Below are positions 6,214 through 14,614 of a stretch of DNA of 35,728 bases, in pieces. Position 1 is the first letter of the stretch. Each line of letters opens with the position of its first letter. Origin of the DNA: Aeromonas aquatica (GTDB lineage Bacteria; Pseudomonadota; Gammaproteobacteria; Enterobacterales; Aeromonadaceae); NCBI RefSeq assembly GCF_000764655.1, contig NZ_JRGL01000015.1:1-35728 (forward strand). Reading direction: 5' to 3'. The position numbers and the translations under genes are program-made. Under the pieces are notes generated by a model. It searched no databases. It saw only the letters and a list, made by a program, of their open reading frames with translations, and was not told the origin of the DNA.

Positions 6214-6975
6214 ATGCAATATCGATCCGATTTTGTGACCACCCTGGCCAACAAGGTGCCGGAAGTGACCCTGATCTTCTGGATCATCAAGATGATGTCC
6301 ACCACGGTCGGCGAGACGGCGGCGGATTATCTGATCTTCCAGCAGCATCTGGGGCTGACCCTGACGTCTGCCTTGATGGGCACTCTGCTGGTCGTGGTGC
6401 TCGCCCTGCAGATAAAGGCGGTGCGCTATGAGCCCTGGCGCTACTGGCTGGCAGTGGTGCTGGTCAGCATCTTCGGTACTCTGCTGACCGACAACCTGAC
6501 CGATCGGGTCGGGATCCCGCTCTGGCTCTCGACCAGCGTCTTTACCCTGCTGCTGCTGGTCACTTTTGCCATTTGGTTTCGTCATGAAGGCACTCTTTCC
6601 ATTAATTCTATAAATACCCTCAAGCGGGAGAAGTTCTACTGGCTCGCCATCCTGGTCACTTTTGCCCTCGGCACGGCGGCCGGTGACTGGGTGTCGGAGG
6701 GGATGGATATCGGCTATCTCAATGCGACCCTGTTGTTTGGCGGCCTGATCGCGCTGACGGCCGTGGCGCATAAGGTCTTCAGGATGAATACGGTGCTCAG
6801 CTTCTGGATTGCCTATGTGCTGACCCGGCCGCTGGGGGCGTCGGTGGGGGATCTGTTGTCACAGTCCGTCAAGCACGGGGGGCTGGGGTATGGGGTGACG
6901 ACCGTCAGCGAGGCCTTCTTCGTGCTGATCCTCCTGCTGGTGGGTTACCTGACCCTGAGGCGACAGGCCGCGTAG
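6214..6975 (+). CDS. COG4705/DUF347 membrane protein
   Basis: A 253-residue polytopic inner-membrane protein. It begins NKVPEVTLIFWIIKMMSTTV and contains repeats around a FW(I/L)xxx…T…G…(A/G)D core: residues 14-42 (ending ETAADYL), a segment near FYWLAILVTFALGTAAGDW, and one near LSFWIAYVLTRPLGASVGD. This is the DUF347 repeat pattern. About eight hydrophobic segments are visible. The ATG at 6214 has GGGAGG just upstream; the open frame continues back to 6019, but that part is not family-like and holds the probable promoter. Function is uncharacterised as far as I know; the repeated polar Thr/Gly/Asp in membrane helices suggests transport or binding of a small solute. Confidence 0.85.
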   Translation: MQYRSDFVTTLANKVPEVTLIFWIIKMMSTTVGETAADYLIFQQHLGLTLTSALMGTLLVVVLALQIKAVRYEPWRYWLAVVLVSIFGTLLTDNLTDRVGIPLWLSTSVFTLLLLVTFAIWFRHEGTLSINSINTLKREKFYWLAILVTFALGTAAGDWVSEGMDIGYLNATLLFGGLIALTAVAHKVFRMNTVLSFWIAYVLTRPLGASVGDLLSQSVKHGGLGYGVTTVSEAFFVLILLLVGYLTLRRQAA

Positions 6976-7167
6976 ACAGGGCCCATGATGCCGGGCCGAA
7001 CGGTCCGGTAGCCCGTGGGGAAGCGCAGATCCGGCTTCCCCCTTCTTTCTGCCCTCCGCATCCCTTTATCCTGCTTTTCTGCCGCCAGGCGAGGGCCGCA
7101 GGCTTGCCCTGTTCACGGGCGTCTGCCCGTCGCGATCACCGCCATTCCCTCCTCGATTGTTCCCCCC

Positions 7168-7184
7168 TGTCCCATCTTGGTGCG
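7168..7184. promoter_or_regulatory. Distal NtrC-like binding site of amtB
   Basis: TGTCCCATCTTGGTGCG matches 11 of the 14 specified positions of the NtrC site TGCACCA-N3-TGGTGCA. Its centre is about 157 bp upstream of the predicted sigma-54 transcription start and 71 bp from a second, better copy, typical of enhancer pairs at nitrogen-regulated promoters. Confidence 0.5.
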
Positions 7185-7238
7185 CCCCGTCCTCGCTGCA
7201 CAGCCGAAGTGCGATCCTGATCCTGTTTGTGGCCAGAC

Positions 7239-7255
7239 TGCGCCATCATGGTGCG
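7239..7255. promoter_or_regulatory. Proximal NtrC-like binding site of amtB
   Basis: TGCGCCATCATGGTGCG matches 12 of 14 specified positions of TGCACCA-N3-TGGTGCA; both differences are A to G at the same symmetric place. Its centre lies about 86 bp upstream of the predicted start site, inside the usual range for NtrC activation. Confidence 0.65.
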
Positions 7256-7305
7256 CAGTCACATTGTGATCACACCAAGATACTGAAAAATAAGGTTTAT
7301 ATTTT

Positions 7306-7322
7306 TTGGCCTGCTTTATGCT
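7306..7322 (+). promoter_or_regulatory. Sigma-54 promoter of amtB
   Basis: TTGGCCTGCTTTATGCT carries the invariant GG (-24) and GC (-12) exactly 12 bases apart and fits YTGGCACGRNNNTTGCW at most positions. The predicted start is near 7333, leaving a leader of about 145 bases before amtB. The two NtrC-like sites upstream support the call. Confidence 0.6.
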
Positions 7323-7478
7323 TTAAACCAGTCATGTCGCCATGATGATCCCTGCGGGGTCATACCGAGGGTTAGGGTGGGGCAATATTGATTTGATGAT
7401 CAGGGTAAATAGCCAAGTTTGACATTCATATCAGGAAATGGACCCGGCCGGGTGCCGGGACGACAAGGAGAGGGCTGT

Positions 7479-8903
7479 ATGTTCAAGAGACTCGTAATGA
7501 CTGGCCTGCTGGCGCTGACTGCCACCATGGCCGCCCCCGGTTGGGCTGAAGAGGTGGCCGCGCAGGCCGGTGTGGTGCAGGCCGCGGCCGTGACCATCAA
7601 CAAGGGCGACAACACCTGGTTGATGGTGGCGGCCACCCTGGTGATCCTGATGTCCATCCCGGGACTCGCCCTGTTCTACGGCGGCCTGGTGCGCGCCAAG
7701 AACATGCTGAGCGTGTTGATGCAGGTGTTCACCCTGTTCTGCCTCATCACCGTGCTGTGGGTGGTCTATGGTTACTCGCTGGCCTTCACCGAGGGGGGGG
7801 CCTTCTACGGATCCTTCGACAAGGTGCTGCTGATGGGGGTCACCCCTGAGTCTATTGGTGCCACCTTCAGCAAGGGCGTGGGGATCAGCGAGTTCATCTT
7901 CGTGGTGTTCCAGGGGGCCTTCGCCGCCATCACCTGTGGCCTCATCGTCGGCGGCTTCGCCGAGCGGATGAAGTTCTCCGCGGTGCTGCTGTTCGCGGTG
8001 ATCTGGTTCACCTTCGCCTACATTCCGATGGCGCACATGGTGTGGTACTGGGCCGGTCCGGATGCCTACACGGACGCGGCAGCGGCCGAAGCCGCCGGTG
8101 CCACCGCCGGTTACCTGTTCCAGCACGGCGCCCTCGACTTTGCCGGCGGCACCGTGGTGCACATCAACGCGGCGGTCGCCGGTCTGGTCGGTGCCTTCAT
8201 GGCGGGCAAACGGGTGGGTTACGGTCGTGATCCCATGACCCCCCACAGTCTGACCATGACCATGATAGGCGCGGCCCTGCTGTGGTTCGGCTGGTTCGGT
8301 TTCAACGCCGGCTCCGCGCTGGAAGCGAACGGCACCGCCGCCCTGGCGCTGATCAACACCTGGGTAGCGCCGGCCGCGGCCGCGCTCGCCTGGACCTTCG
8401 CCGAGTGGCTGATGAAGGGCCGTCCCTCCCTGCTGGGTGCCGTCTCCGGTGCGGTTGCGGGTCTGGTGGCCATCACGCCGGCCGCCGGTTTCGTCGGCGT
8501 CGGTGGTGCCCTCATCATCGGCCTGCTGAGCGGCGTCGCCGGTCTGTGGGGGGTGCACGGTCTCAAGCGCCTGCTGGGGGCCGATGACAGCCTGGATGTG
8601 TTCGGCCTGCACGGGGTGTGCGGGATCCTGGGCGCCGTGCTGACCGGGGTCTTCGCCAGCCCGGATCTGGGCGGTACCGGGGTCTGGGACTATGTGACCA
8701 ACCAGGTGGCCGAGGGTTACTCCATCCTGACCCAAGTTAAAATCCAGGTCATCGGCGTGCTGGTGACCGTGGCCTGGACCGGCGTGGTCTCTGCCGTGGC
8801 CTACAAGCTGGTGGATCTGCTGATCGGCCTGCGGGTGAAGGAAGATGCCGAGCGGGAAGGGCTGGATGTCACCAGCCACGGCGAGAAAGCCTACAGCCTG
8901 TGA
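7479..8903 (+). CDS. amtB: Ammonium transporter AmtB
   Basis: A 474-residue Amt/Rh channel protein of the inner membrane that conducts ammonium/ammonia. It starts with a signal peptide (MFKRLVMTGLLALTATMAAP, cleavage probably after GWA) and then eleven membrane helices. The twin pore histidines are present: His228 in GGTVVHINA and His378 in FGLHGVCG. IPGLALFYGGLVRAKN (60-75) is the family hallmark near the N-terminus. An extra Ala-rich loop (about 193-212) makes it longer than E. coli AmtB. The cytosolic tail LRVKEDAEREGLDVTSHGE is the segment that contacts the PII protein GlnK. No glnK lies upstream. A sigma-54 promoter and two NtrC-like sites indicate nitrogen control. The start has AAGGAG spaced well. 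Confidence 0.96.
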   Translation: MFKRLVMTGLLALTATMAAPGWAEEVAAQAGVVQAAAVTINKGDNTWLMVAATLVILMSIPGLALFYGGLVRAKNMLSVLMQVFTLFCLITVLWVVYGYSLAFTEGGAFYGSFDKVLLMGVTPESIGATFSKGVGISEFIFVVFQGAFAAITCGLIVGGFAERMKFSAVLLFAVIWFTFAYIPMAHMVWYWAGPDAYTDAAAAEAAGATAGYLFQHGALDFAGGTVVHINAAVAGLVGAFMAGKRVGYGRDPMTPHSLTMTMIGAALLWFGWFGFNAGSALEANGTAALALINTWVAPAAAALAWTFAEWLMKGRPSLLGAVSGAVAGLVAITPAAGFVGVGGALIIGLLSGVAGLWGVHGLKRLLGADDSLDVFGLHGVCGILGAVLTGVFASPDLGGTGVWDYVTNQVAEGYSILTQVKIQVIGVLVTVAWTGVVSAVAYKLVDLLIGLRVKEDAEREGLDVTSHGEKAYSL

Positions 8904-8930
8904 TCCCATCGGCTTCCCGTTAACGAGTCT

Positions 8931-8958
8931 GCCGCCGGCCCTGTCCGGCGGCTTTTTT
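8931..8958 (+). terminator. Intrinsic terminator of amtB
   Basis: GCCGCCGG (8931-8938) pairs with CCGGCGGC (8945-8952) around a CCCTGT loop and is followed by six T residues, 28 bases after the amtB stop. Confidence 0.9.
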
Positions 8959-9157
8959 ATGGCGGCCTGTATGAAAGGCGCGGGAAAACGGGCCCTTTGC
9001 ACCCATCCTTTGTCCATGGGGCTACCCCTGCTATTTCGTTCTGACGGCGTTTTATGCCTGCATTTTGGGCGGATCTCCGCTAAACTCTGCCACCCTTTAT
9101 TTGGGGTAGCCGGGTTAGCCCGCTTCCATCCTTTTATCTATGCCTTCGGAGCCGCTC

Positions 9158-10507
9158 ATGCCGTTAGTGGGACACCAACATCAGATCGATATTCTGGAAC
9201 TGACCGACAAAGGGGATGGCAAGGGACGCCTGTTCGATCGCCCCCTGTTTGTCGAGGGGCTGCTGCCCGGTGAGCAGGCGCTGGTCGAGCTGACCGAAGT
9301 CAAGCCGAACTACCTGCATGGCAAGCTGGTGGAGCTGACCCAGCCCTCCGCCGACCGGGTCCCCGATTTCTGCCCTAATACCGAGTGCGGTGGCTGCCAG
9401 GTCAGGCCGCTGGCCTATCCGGCTCAGCTCAATCTGAAGCAGGCGCTGGTGCAGAGCGCGCTGGATCAGGCCGGGCTGATGACTCAGGTCAACCCCATCC
9501 TCGGCATGGATAGCCCCTTCGCCTATCGCAACAAGGCGCAGTATGCGGTGCGCAGTAGCGCGGCTGGTGCCGAGATCGGTTTCTATCGCAAGCACTCCCA
9601 CGATCTCATCACCGCCGACGACTGCGCGGTGCAGGACTCCCTGCACGTGGAGCTCAATGCCCGGGTACGCAACTGGATGCGCACGCACGAGATCGCGGCC
9701 TATGACGAGGTCAACCACAGCGGCTGCGTGCGCAACCTGATGACCCGCAAGGGCTTCAAGAGCGGCGAGCTGATGGTGGTACTGGTGACCCTGGGTGAAG
9801 AGCTACCATTCGAAGCCGAGCTGCTGGCGGTGCTGGCGGATCTGCCCATCACCACCCTGGTACAGAACGTCAATGACGAGCGCACCAACCGCATCCTGGG
9901 CGCGAGCAACCGGGTGCTGCTGGGGGAAGGCGTCATTCGCGACAAGATCCATGAACTCGCGTTCGAGATCTCTCCGCTCTCCTTCTTCCAGAACAACCCG
10001 AGCCAGACCGATGTGCTCTACTCCAAGGCACTCGACTACGCCGAGTTGACCGGCAACGAGACTGTGTTCGACATCTATTGCGGTATCGGCACCATCTCCC
10101 TGTTCCTGGCGAACAAGGCGGCGAAAGTGGTCGGCATCGAATCGGTGGAGAGCGCCATTGCCGACGCCCGTCGCAACGCGGCCCTCAATGGCATAGAGCA
10201 CACCGAATTCCACGTGGGCAAGGCCGAGCAACTGATGCCCGAGCTGCATGCCCAGGGCGTGAGCGCCGATGTGGTGGTGATGGATCCGCCGCGCAAGGGT
10301 TGTGACAAGGCGGTGCTGCAGACCCTGGTGGCCATGGCGCCGCGCCGGCTGGTCTATGTCTCCTGCAACCCGCAGACCCTGGCCCGTGATCTGGCCTACT
10401 TGGTCAAGCAGGGCTTCGTGCTGGACGAGGTGCAGCCGGTGGACATGTTCCCCCACTCCATGCACGTGGAGGCGGTTGCCCGCCTGAGCCTGCCAGCCAA
10501 GGGTTGA
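9158..10507 (+). CDS. 23S rRNA (uracil-C5) methyltransferase, RlmCD/RumA type
   Basis: A 449-residue member of the RNA m5U methyltransferase family using SAM to methylate uridines of 23S rRNA. Domains in order: TRAM RNA-binding domain (about 5-60), [4Fe-4S] cysteines C72, C77, C80 and C156, central domain, and a SAM-binding domain with FDIYCGIGTISLFLA (304-318), DPPRKGCD (376-383), catalytic Cys403 in YVSCNPQTLARDL and general base Glu438. FDIYCGIGTIS and DPPRKGCD are closer to Gram-positive RlmCD/YefA than to enteric RlmD, which has LFCGMGNF and DPARAGA. The start at 9158 is preferred over 9140 because CGGAG precedes it by about seven bases. Whether it modifies U747, U1939 or both cannot be told from sequence. 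Confidence 0.93.
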   Translation: MPLVGHQHQIDILELTDKGDGKGRLFDRPLFVEGLLPGEQALVELTEVKPNYLHGKLVELTQPSADRVPDFCPNTECGGCQVRPLAYPAQLNLKQALVQSALDQAGLMTQVNPILGMDSPFAYRNKAQYAVRSSAAGAEIGFYRKHSHDLITADDCAVQDSLHVELNARVRNWMRTHEIAAYDEVNHSGCVRNLMTRKGFKSGELMVVLVTLGEELPFEAELLAVLADLPITTLVQNVNDERTNRILGASNRVLLGEGVIRDKIHELAFEISPLSFFQNNPSQTDVLYSKALDYAELTGNETVFDIYCGIGTISLFLANKAAKVVGIESVESAIADARRNAALNGIEHTEFHVGKAEQLMPELHAQGVSADVVVMDPPRKGCDKAVLQTLVAMAPRRLVYVSCNPQTLARDLAYLVKQGFVLDEVQPVDMFPHSMHVEAVARLSLPAKG

Positions 10508-10566
10508 TGGATCTCCTGACGGGCATGTCCCTCAGGAATAAATGGAATTAGCCAGATGGCTCTGAT

Positions 10567-10596
10567 AAAAACGACTCCAAATGGAGTCGTTTTTTT
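10567..10596 (+). terminator. Intrinsic terminator after the rRNA methyltransferase gene
   Basis: ACGACTCC (10571-10578) and GGAGTCGT (10583-10590) form a stem with an AAAT loop, extended by A/T pairing with the upstream A-run (from 10567), and followed by a run of T residues to 10596. Confidence 0.9.
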
Positions 10597-10635
10597 ATGG
10601 CCGCCAAGGGGTAGCTGACTGGCAGGGAGCCTGAT

Positions 10636-11148
10636 ATGAGCATTCGTTTGGCCGGGGTGGAGGACGCCGCGGCGCTGGATCACTTTTTTCAACAGCTGGA
10701 TCGGGAGACGCGTTTCATGCTGTTCGAGGCGGGGGAGCGCCCATCCGATATCGAGGGGCAGCGCCAGCGTCTGGCCGCCATGCAGGCCAGTGCCAATCAG
10801 CGCATGTGGCTGTTGACCTTGGCCGACGAGGTGCAGGGTTTTGCGCTGATGATCGGAGGCGGCTTGTTGCGCAATCGACACTGCGCCCTGATCGTGATGG
10901 GGCTGCGCCAGGGCACGCGGGGCCAGGGCTGGGGTGAGCGTTTGCTACGTACCCTGATCGCCGCCGCGCCGGGTTGTGGCATCAGCCGGCTGGAGTTGGG
11001 AGTGATGGCTCATAACGAGGCGGCTCATGGGCTCTATCGCAAGTGCGGCTTTATCGACGAAGGCATCCGGCGCAACGCCTATCGACTGGATGATCGCGAT
11101 GTCGACGAGATCAGCATGGGCCTGCTGTTGCCGCAGGGGAAATCATGA
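10636..11148 (+). CDS. GNAT family N-acetyltransferase
   Basis: A 170-residue cytoplasmic acetyltransferase with one GNAT domain. Acetyl-CoA binding motif A is RQGTRGQGWGERLL (R/Q-x2-G-x-G). It is followed by a motif B with conserved Asn and Tyr (MAHNEAAHGLYRKCGF), where the Tyr acts as general acid in characterised members. The C-terminus RRNAYRLDDRDVDEISMGLLL resembles the RimI/RimJ-like 'xGxxRxayxxxGxyxDxxxM' group that acetylates amino acids, polyamines or protein N-termini. The substrate is unknown. It stands between terminators of its left neighbour and a small DUF5363 gene 83 bp downstream, with no evident functional link to either. Confidence 0.9.
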   Translation: MSIRLAGVEDAAALDHFFQQLDRETRFMLFEAGERPSDIEGQRQRLAAMQASANQRMWLLTLADEVQGFALMIGGGLLRNRHCALIVMGLRQGTRGQGWGERLLRTLIAAAPGCGISRLELGVMAHNEAAHGLYRKCGFIDEGIRRNAYRLDDRDVDEISMGLLLPQGKS

Positions 11149-11230
11149 GGTGGTGGGCCGCTGATACCGGGTCGACGATTGTTACCGGTGCTGGCGATGA
11201 TAAGGCCCTTATCGGAACAAGGAGCGGATC

Positions 11231-11407
11231 ATGAGAGGTGTGTTGCTGCGTTGGCTGGCTCGCTACGATGCCTGGTGTCAGGAGTGGGGGCTGGTGCCTG
11301 AGAACCGGCGCTGCTGCGCACCGGTGCGTTATGACGAGGATGAGCAAGAGGCGACGACGGAGGATGAGCCGCCTCTCAGCGGAAGTTGCGAGTCACGGCG
11401 CCGCTGA
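11231..11407 (+). CDS. DUF5363-like small protein
   Basis: A 58-residue reading frame starting [20 protein letters not shown] and continuing [18 protein letters not shown]. The WLARYDAWC…GL(T/V)PE(N)…CC(V/A)P pattern is the signature I recall for DUF5363 small proteins of Vibrio and Aeromonas. AAGGAG is spaced seven bases from the ATG, supporting expression. The amphipathic N-terminus could bind a membrane, and the three cysteines could bind metal or form a disulfide; both ideas are inference. Its last 32 bases overlap convergently with the end of the pilin-like gene on the other strand. No function is known to me. Confidence 0.7.
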   Translation: MRGVLLRWLARYDAWCQEWGLVPENRRCCAPVRYDEDEQEATTEDEPPLSGSCESRRR

Positions 11408-11990
11408 CGCTGTTGTAGTCAAAGCCCAGCCCATCCGGATAAGTGGGCAAACGGCCGATGGAGTCCCGCAAGATATAGCGGCAGTTGTCGTGGCGCAGTT
11501 GGCCATTGGCCTGTCCATCGACAGGGATCAGGTGGGAGACATAGTCGCTGTCCGCGTCGGCGTGGAGCTCATCGGCGGCGGTCTGGTCGGTATCGAGCAG
11601 GCCGCCGAACAGGCTCTCGCAGTCATCCCGGCTACTGACGGAGATCTGATCGCTGTCGCCCCCCGGGAAGACGGTATCCGGCCCCTGGCCGCCCTGATCT
11701 TCCTTGGTGCCCACCGGCCAGCCGTGGCTGTTGATATCGAGATCCTGCTTGCCCATGCCGCTAAAGTTATAGAGTGCCAGCGGCTCTCCCCTCACCTTGA
11801 CGGCCCAGCCCGCATGGGCCAGCTGGACGGCGCTGGAAAAACTGCCCGCAGTTGCCGACACGCTGCTCTTGAGGGCATCGTCCTTGATGTTGATGAAACG
11901 GGGCAGGGCGGTGACCGCCAGGATCCCCAGCACTATGATGACCAGCACCAGCTCTATCAGGGTAAAGCCGTGAGAAATGCGTTTTGACAT
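11376..11990 (-). CDS. Type IV pilin-like protein, MshB-type
   Basis: The 204-residue prepilin has a short basic leader (MSKRISHG) cut by prepilin peptidase before Phe, then [20 protein letters not shown] with the conserved Glu5. The segment right after ([20 protein letters not shown]) is the MshA/MshB style of MSHA pilins. The C-terminal part has two Cys (DDCESLF and DNCRYIL) that may form the D-region disulfide. It should be an inner-membrane protein assembled into, or priming, a surface pilus. The gene stands alone with no assembly ATPase or other pilus genes in the window, so it must rely on machinery encoded elsewhere. No strong ribosome-binding site is seen. Confidence 0.88.
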   Translation of the reverse strand: MSKRISHGFTLIELVLVIIVLGILAVTALPRFINIKDDALKSSVSATAGSFSSAVQLAHAGWAVKVRGEPLALYNFSGMGKQDLDINSHGWPVGTKEDQGGQGPDTVFPGGDSDQISVSSRDDCESLFGGLLDTDQTAADELHADADSDYVSHLIPVDGQANGQLRHDNCRYILRDSIGRLPTYPDGLGFDYNSVSGAVTRNFR

Positions 11991-12030
11991 GGAATGAACC
12001 CATTAAGTACGACAAACAGGTAAGCGTGAT

Positions 12031-12819
12031 ATGAAACTGATCGATACCCACTGCCACCTCGATTTTCCGGTCTTTGAGCCCGACAGGGAGGCGCTGCTGG
12101 CCCAGTGGCGTCAATTGGGAGTGGGCGAGTATATCATCCCCGCCGTGGGAGAGGAAAACTGGACTCGCGTGATCTCATTGGCCGAGCGCCATGCTGGCAT
12201 CGCCTATGGTCTGGGCATTCATCCCTGGTATGTGGGGACGCAAGTGCCTGACGTGCTGGCGCGGCTGCACGGCTTGCTGGCGAGCAGGCCTCGGGGCTTG
12301 GTGGCCATCGGCGAGTGCGGACTGGACCTGCGCAGCCAGGTGCCGCAGGAGGGGCAGCTCGCGCTGTTCGAGGCACAGATCAAACTGGCCATGGAGTTCG
12401 AGTTACCGCTCATCGTCCACTCGGTGCGAGCCAACGACACGGTTGCCAAGATCCTGCGGCGCTTTAAACCGGCCGCTGGCGGCGTGATCCACGCCTTCAG
12501 CGGTTCCCTGCATCAGGCCGAGGTGTTCTGGCAGCTTGGGTTCAGGCTGGGCATAGGTGGCGTCATCAGCTATGAGCGGGCCAACAAGACTAGGGAGGCG
12601 ATCCGCGACATGCCGCTGGAGGCGCTGCTGCTGGAAACCGACGCCCCCGACATGCCGCTGCAAGGGCGGCAAGGGGAGCCCAATACCCCCGCCAGCCTGC
12701 CCGTGATCGCGCAACTCTTGGCCGAATTGCGGCGGCAGCCGCTGGAGGATGTTATTTCGGTGTTGCATGAATCCACTTTGCGGGCCTTCCCGCGCATGGA
12801 GCGTGAAATTAACAGTTGA
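12031..12819 (+). CDS. yjjV: TatD-family metal-dependent hydrolase YjjV
   Basis: A 262-residue TIM-barrel amidohydrolase of the TatD group. Metal-binding motifs: DTHCHLDF at 5-12, GECGLD near 93-98, a conserved HS at about 130, HAFSGS near 155, and LLLETDAPDMPL near 205. The last motif together with RQGEPNTP is specific for the YjjV branch rather than TatD or YcfH. Family members are metal-dependent nucleases or deacylases; for YjjV the physiological substrate is not settled. The stop codon is inside a 7-bp inverted repeat (AACAGTT-GATT-AACTGTT). The gene is divergent from the MshB-like pilin and upstream of nupC. Confidence 0.93.
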   Translation: MKLIDTHCHLDFPVFEPDREALLAQWRQLGVGEYIIPAVGEENWTRVISLAERHAGIAYGLGIHPWYVGTQVPDVLARLHGLLASRPRGLVAIGECGLDLRSQVPQEGQLALFEAQIKLAMEFELPLIVHSVRANDTVAKILRRFKPAAGGVIHAFSGSLHQAEVFWQLGFRLGIGGVISYERANKTREAIRDMPLEALLLETDAPDMPLQGRQGEPNTPASLPVIAQLLAELRRQPLEDVISVLHESTLRAFPRMEREINS

Positions 12820-12913
12820 TTAACTGTTGATATCGCAGTGATAAAAAACAGGACCCATAAAAATCGTTTGCGGTCTAATTAAACGATGGCCGGCCCTTTT
12901 CAGCCTTATAAAA

Positions 12914-12955
12914 TGTGACCAGCATTCTACTTTGTCGCACCGTAATTAGTATAAT
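12914..12955 (+). promoter_or_regulatory. Probable CRP-dependent promoter of nupC
   Basis: A perfect -10 TATAAT (12950-12955) has no good -35 at the usual distance. A CRP left half TGTGA (12914-12918) has its dyad centre near 12921.5, about 41 bp before the expected start (near 12962). This is the class II CRP position; the right half (TTCTA) is poor. Cyclic-AMP control fits the known regulation of nucleoside uptake. The leader to nupC is about 70 bases. Confidence 0.45.
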
Positions 12956-13032
12956 GCGGACCCTTGATTAACGGCTTTAAGATACAAAACGTTAACAAGC
13001 TGGAAGGTGCTACATAAGAGGAAATATTAATA

Positions 13033-14307
13033 ATGAATCTGATAATGGGTCTGGTAGGGATGGTGACGCTCATCCTTATCGCGGTGCTGTTCTCCAGTAA
13101 TCGCAAAGCAATTAAAATTCGCACCGTTGGCGGTGCCTTTGCCATTCAAGCCGGTTTGGGCGCCTTCGTGCTCTACGTCCCTGTCGGTCGGGATATTCTG
13201 GTCGGCGTATCTGATGCTGTTTCCAGCGTCATCGGTTATGGCCACAACGGTATCGAATTCCTGTTCGGTGGACTGGTCAGCAACAAGATGTTTGAAGTCT
13301 TCGGTGGCGGTGGCTTCATCTTCGCCTTCCGTGTGCTGCCCGTCATCATCTTCTTCTCCTCCCTGATCGCGGTTCTCTATTATCTGGGCATCATGCAGTG
13401 GGTGATCAAGCTGCTGGGTGGTGGTCTGCAAAAGGTACTGGGTACCTCCCGTACCGAATCCCTGTCTGCGACCGCCAACATCTTCGTCGGCCAGACGGAA
13501 GCCCCGCTGGTGGTGCGTCCCTTCATCGGCAAGATGACCGATTCCGAGCTGTTTGCCGTCATGTGTGGTGGCCTGGCCTCCGTCGCCGGCTCTGTGCTGG
13601 CCGGTTACGCCTCCATGGGCGTCAAGATGGAATACCTGATCGCAGCCTCCTTCATGGCCGCGCCGGGTGGTCTGCTGTTCGCCAAGCTGCTGGTACCGGA
13701 AACCGAGACCCCCAACTATGACGAGAGTGCTGCCGATGGCGAGCTGGACGACAAGCCGGCCAACGTGATCGATGCCGCCGCCGCCGGTGCCTCTGCCGGT
13801 CTGCAACTGGCCCTGAACGTGGGCGCCATGCTGCTGGCCTTCATCGGTCTGATTGCCATGATCAACGGTCTCTTCGCCGGTGTAGGTGGCTGGTTCGGTT
13901 ATCCGCAGCTCTCTCTGGAACTGCTGCTGGGTTGGTTGTTCTCCCCGCTGGCTTTCCTCATCGGTGTGCCCTGGAGCGAAGCCGTGGTGGCGGGTTCCTT
14001 CATCGGCCAGAAGCTGGTGGTGAACGAGTTCGTGGCTTACCTGAACTTTGCCCCCTATCTGAAGGATGAGGTGCTGATCAACGGCGTGGTCATGTCTGAC
14101 CACACCAAGGCCATCATCTCCTTCGCCCTGTGCGGTTTCGCCAACCTGTCCTCCGTTGCCATCCTGCTGGGTGGTCTGGGCTCCATGGCGCCAAATCGTC
14201 GCGGCACCATCGCCAGGTTCGGTCTGAAGGCCGTGCTGGCAGGCTCTCTGTCCAACCTGATGTCTGCCACCATCGCAGGCTTCTTCCTGGCATTGACAGC
14301 CATGTAG
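13033..14307 (+). CDS. nupC: Concentrative nucleoside transporter NupC
   Basis: A 424-residue inner-membrane CNT-family symporter importing nucleosides with a cation. The signature [13 protein letters not shown] (about residues 154-166) is present. So is the second hairpin/NEFVAYL region, where [22 protein letters not shown] supplies nucleoside-binding Glu/Asn. The length equals that of the crystallised Vibrio cholerae homologue, to which it looks close. It lies before the deo operon, so uptake and breakdown of (deoxy)nucleosides are encoded together. A probable CRP-dependent promoter precedes it and a strong hairpin follows. AGAGGA is found about ten bases before the ATG. Confidence 0.96.
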   Translation: MNLIMGLVGMVTLILIAVLFSSNRKAIKIRTVGGAFAIQAGLGAFVLYVPVGRDILVGVSDAVSSVIGYGHNGIEFLFGGLVSNKMFEVFGGGGFIFAFRVLPVIIFFSSLIAVLYYLGIMQWVIKLLGGGLQKVLGTSRTESLSATANIFVGQTEAPLVVRPFIGKMTDSELFAVMCGGLASVAGSVLAGYASMGVKMEYLIAASFMAAPGGLLFAKLLVPETETPNYDESAADGELDDKPANVIDAAAAGASAGLQLALNVGAMLLAFIGLIAMINGLFAGVGGWFGYPQLSLELLLGWLFSPLAFLIGVPWSEAVVAGSFIGQKLVVNEFVAYLNFAPYLKDEVLINGVVMSDHTKAIISFALCGFANLSSVAILLGGLGSMAPNRRGTIARFGLKAVLAGSLSNLMSATIAGFFLALTAM

Positions 14308-14332
14308 TATTTGCCTGACAGTCAGGTAAAGA

Positions 14333-14363
14333 CGAACGCCACAGCATAAAGCTGTGGCGTTCG
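14333..14363 (+). terminator. Hairpin terminator after nupC
   Basis: CGAACGCCACAGC (14333-14345) pairs perfectly with GCTGTGGCGTTCG (14351-14363) around an ATAAA loop. The T-run behind it is short (CGTTTG), so termination may be partial. Confidence 0.7.
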
Positions 14364-14430
14364 CGTTTGAGGCGGTGACAACCGTTTGCGTTTCTAGACT
14401 AATAATAAAATGAGTCAAATCGGAGGTTAT

Positions 14431-14601
14431 ATGAATGAAGTGCTACTGGCGATGGCAGCCGGCTTTATCGTTGGCTTGTTGTTTTCTTTCCTCAAATTGC
14501 CTATTCCGGCACCTCCCGTGCTGTCAGGGGTAATGGGGATTGTGGGGGTGTATCTGGGGGGGATTGCCTACTCCTGGATCCTGACCCGCTTTTTCTCTTA
14601 A
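14431..14601 (+). CDS. XapX-domain small membrane protein
   Basis: A 56-residue protein MNEVLLAMAAGFIVGLLFSF… with the XapX/DUF1427 hallmark LKLPIPAPPVLSGVMGIVGV (from about residue 22) between two membrane helices. The start at 14431 is chosen because GGAGG stands five bases upstream; the open frame extends seven codons further but without a site. Function is not established; the domain name comes from proteins near xanthosine genes. Its place between nupC and the deo operon is suggestive of a link with nucleoside metabolism, but that is inference. Confidence 0.9.
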   Translation: MNEVLLAMAAGFIVGLLFSFLKLPIPAPPVLSGVMGIVGVYLGGIAYSWILTRFFS

Positions 14602-14614
14602 GCACTTTCCAGTA

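Noticed and set aside
7431..9017. Long open frame (528 codons) on the minus strand opposite amtB
   Set aside because: It is the mirror of amtB, rich in His, Gly, Gln and Asp as expected from a GC-rich antisense frame, with no family and no ribosome-binding site.
13027..14418. Long open frame (463 codons) opposite nupC
   Set aside because: Antisense shadow of nupC with low-complexity His/Gln/Gly composition.
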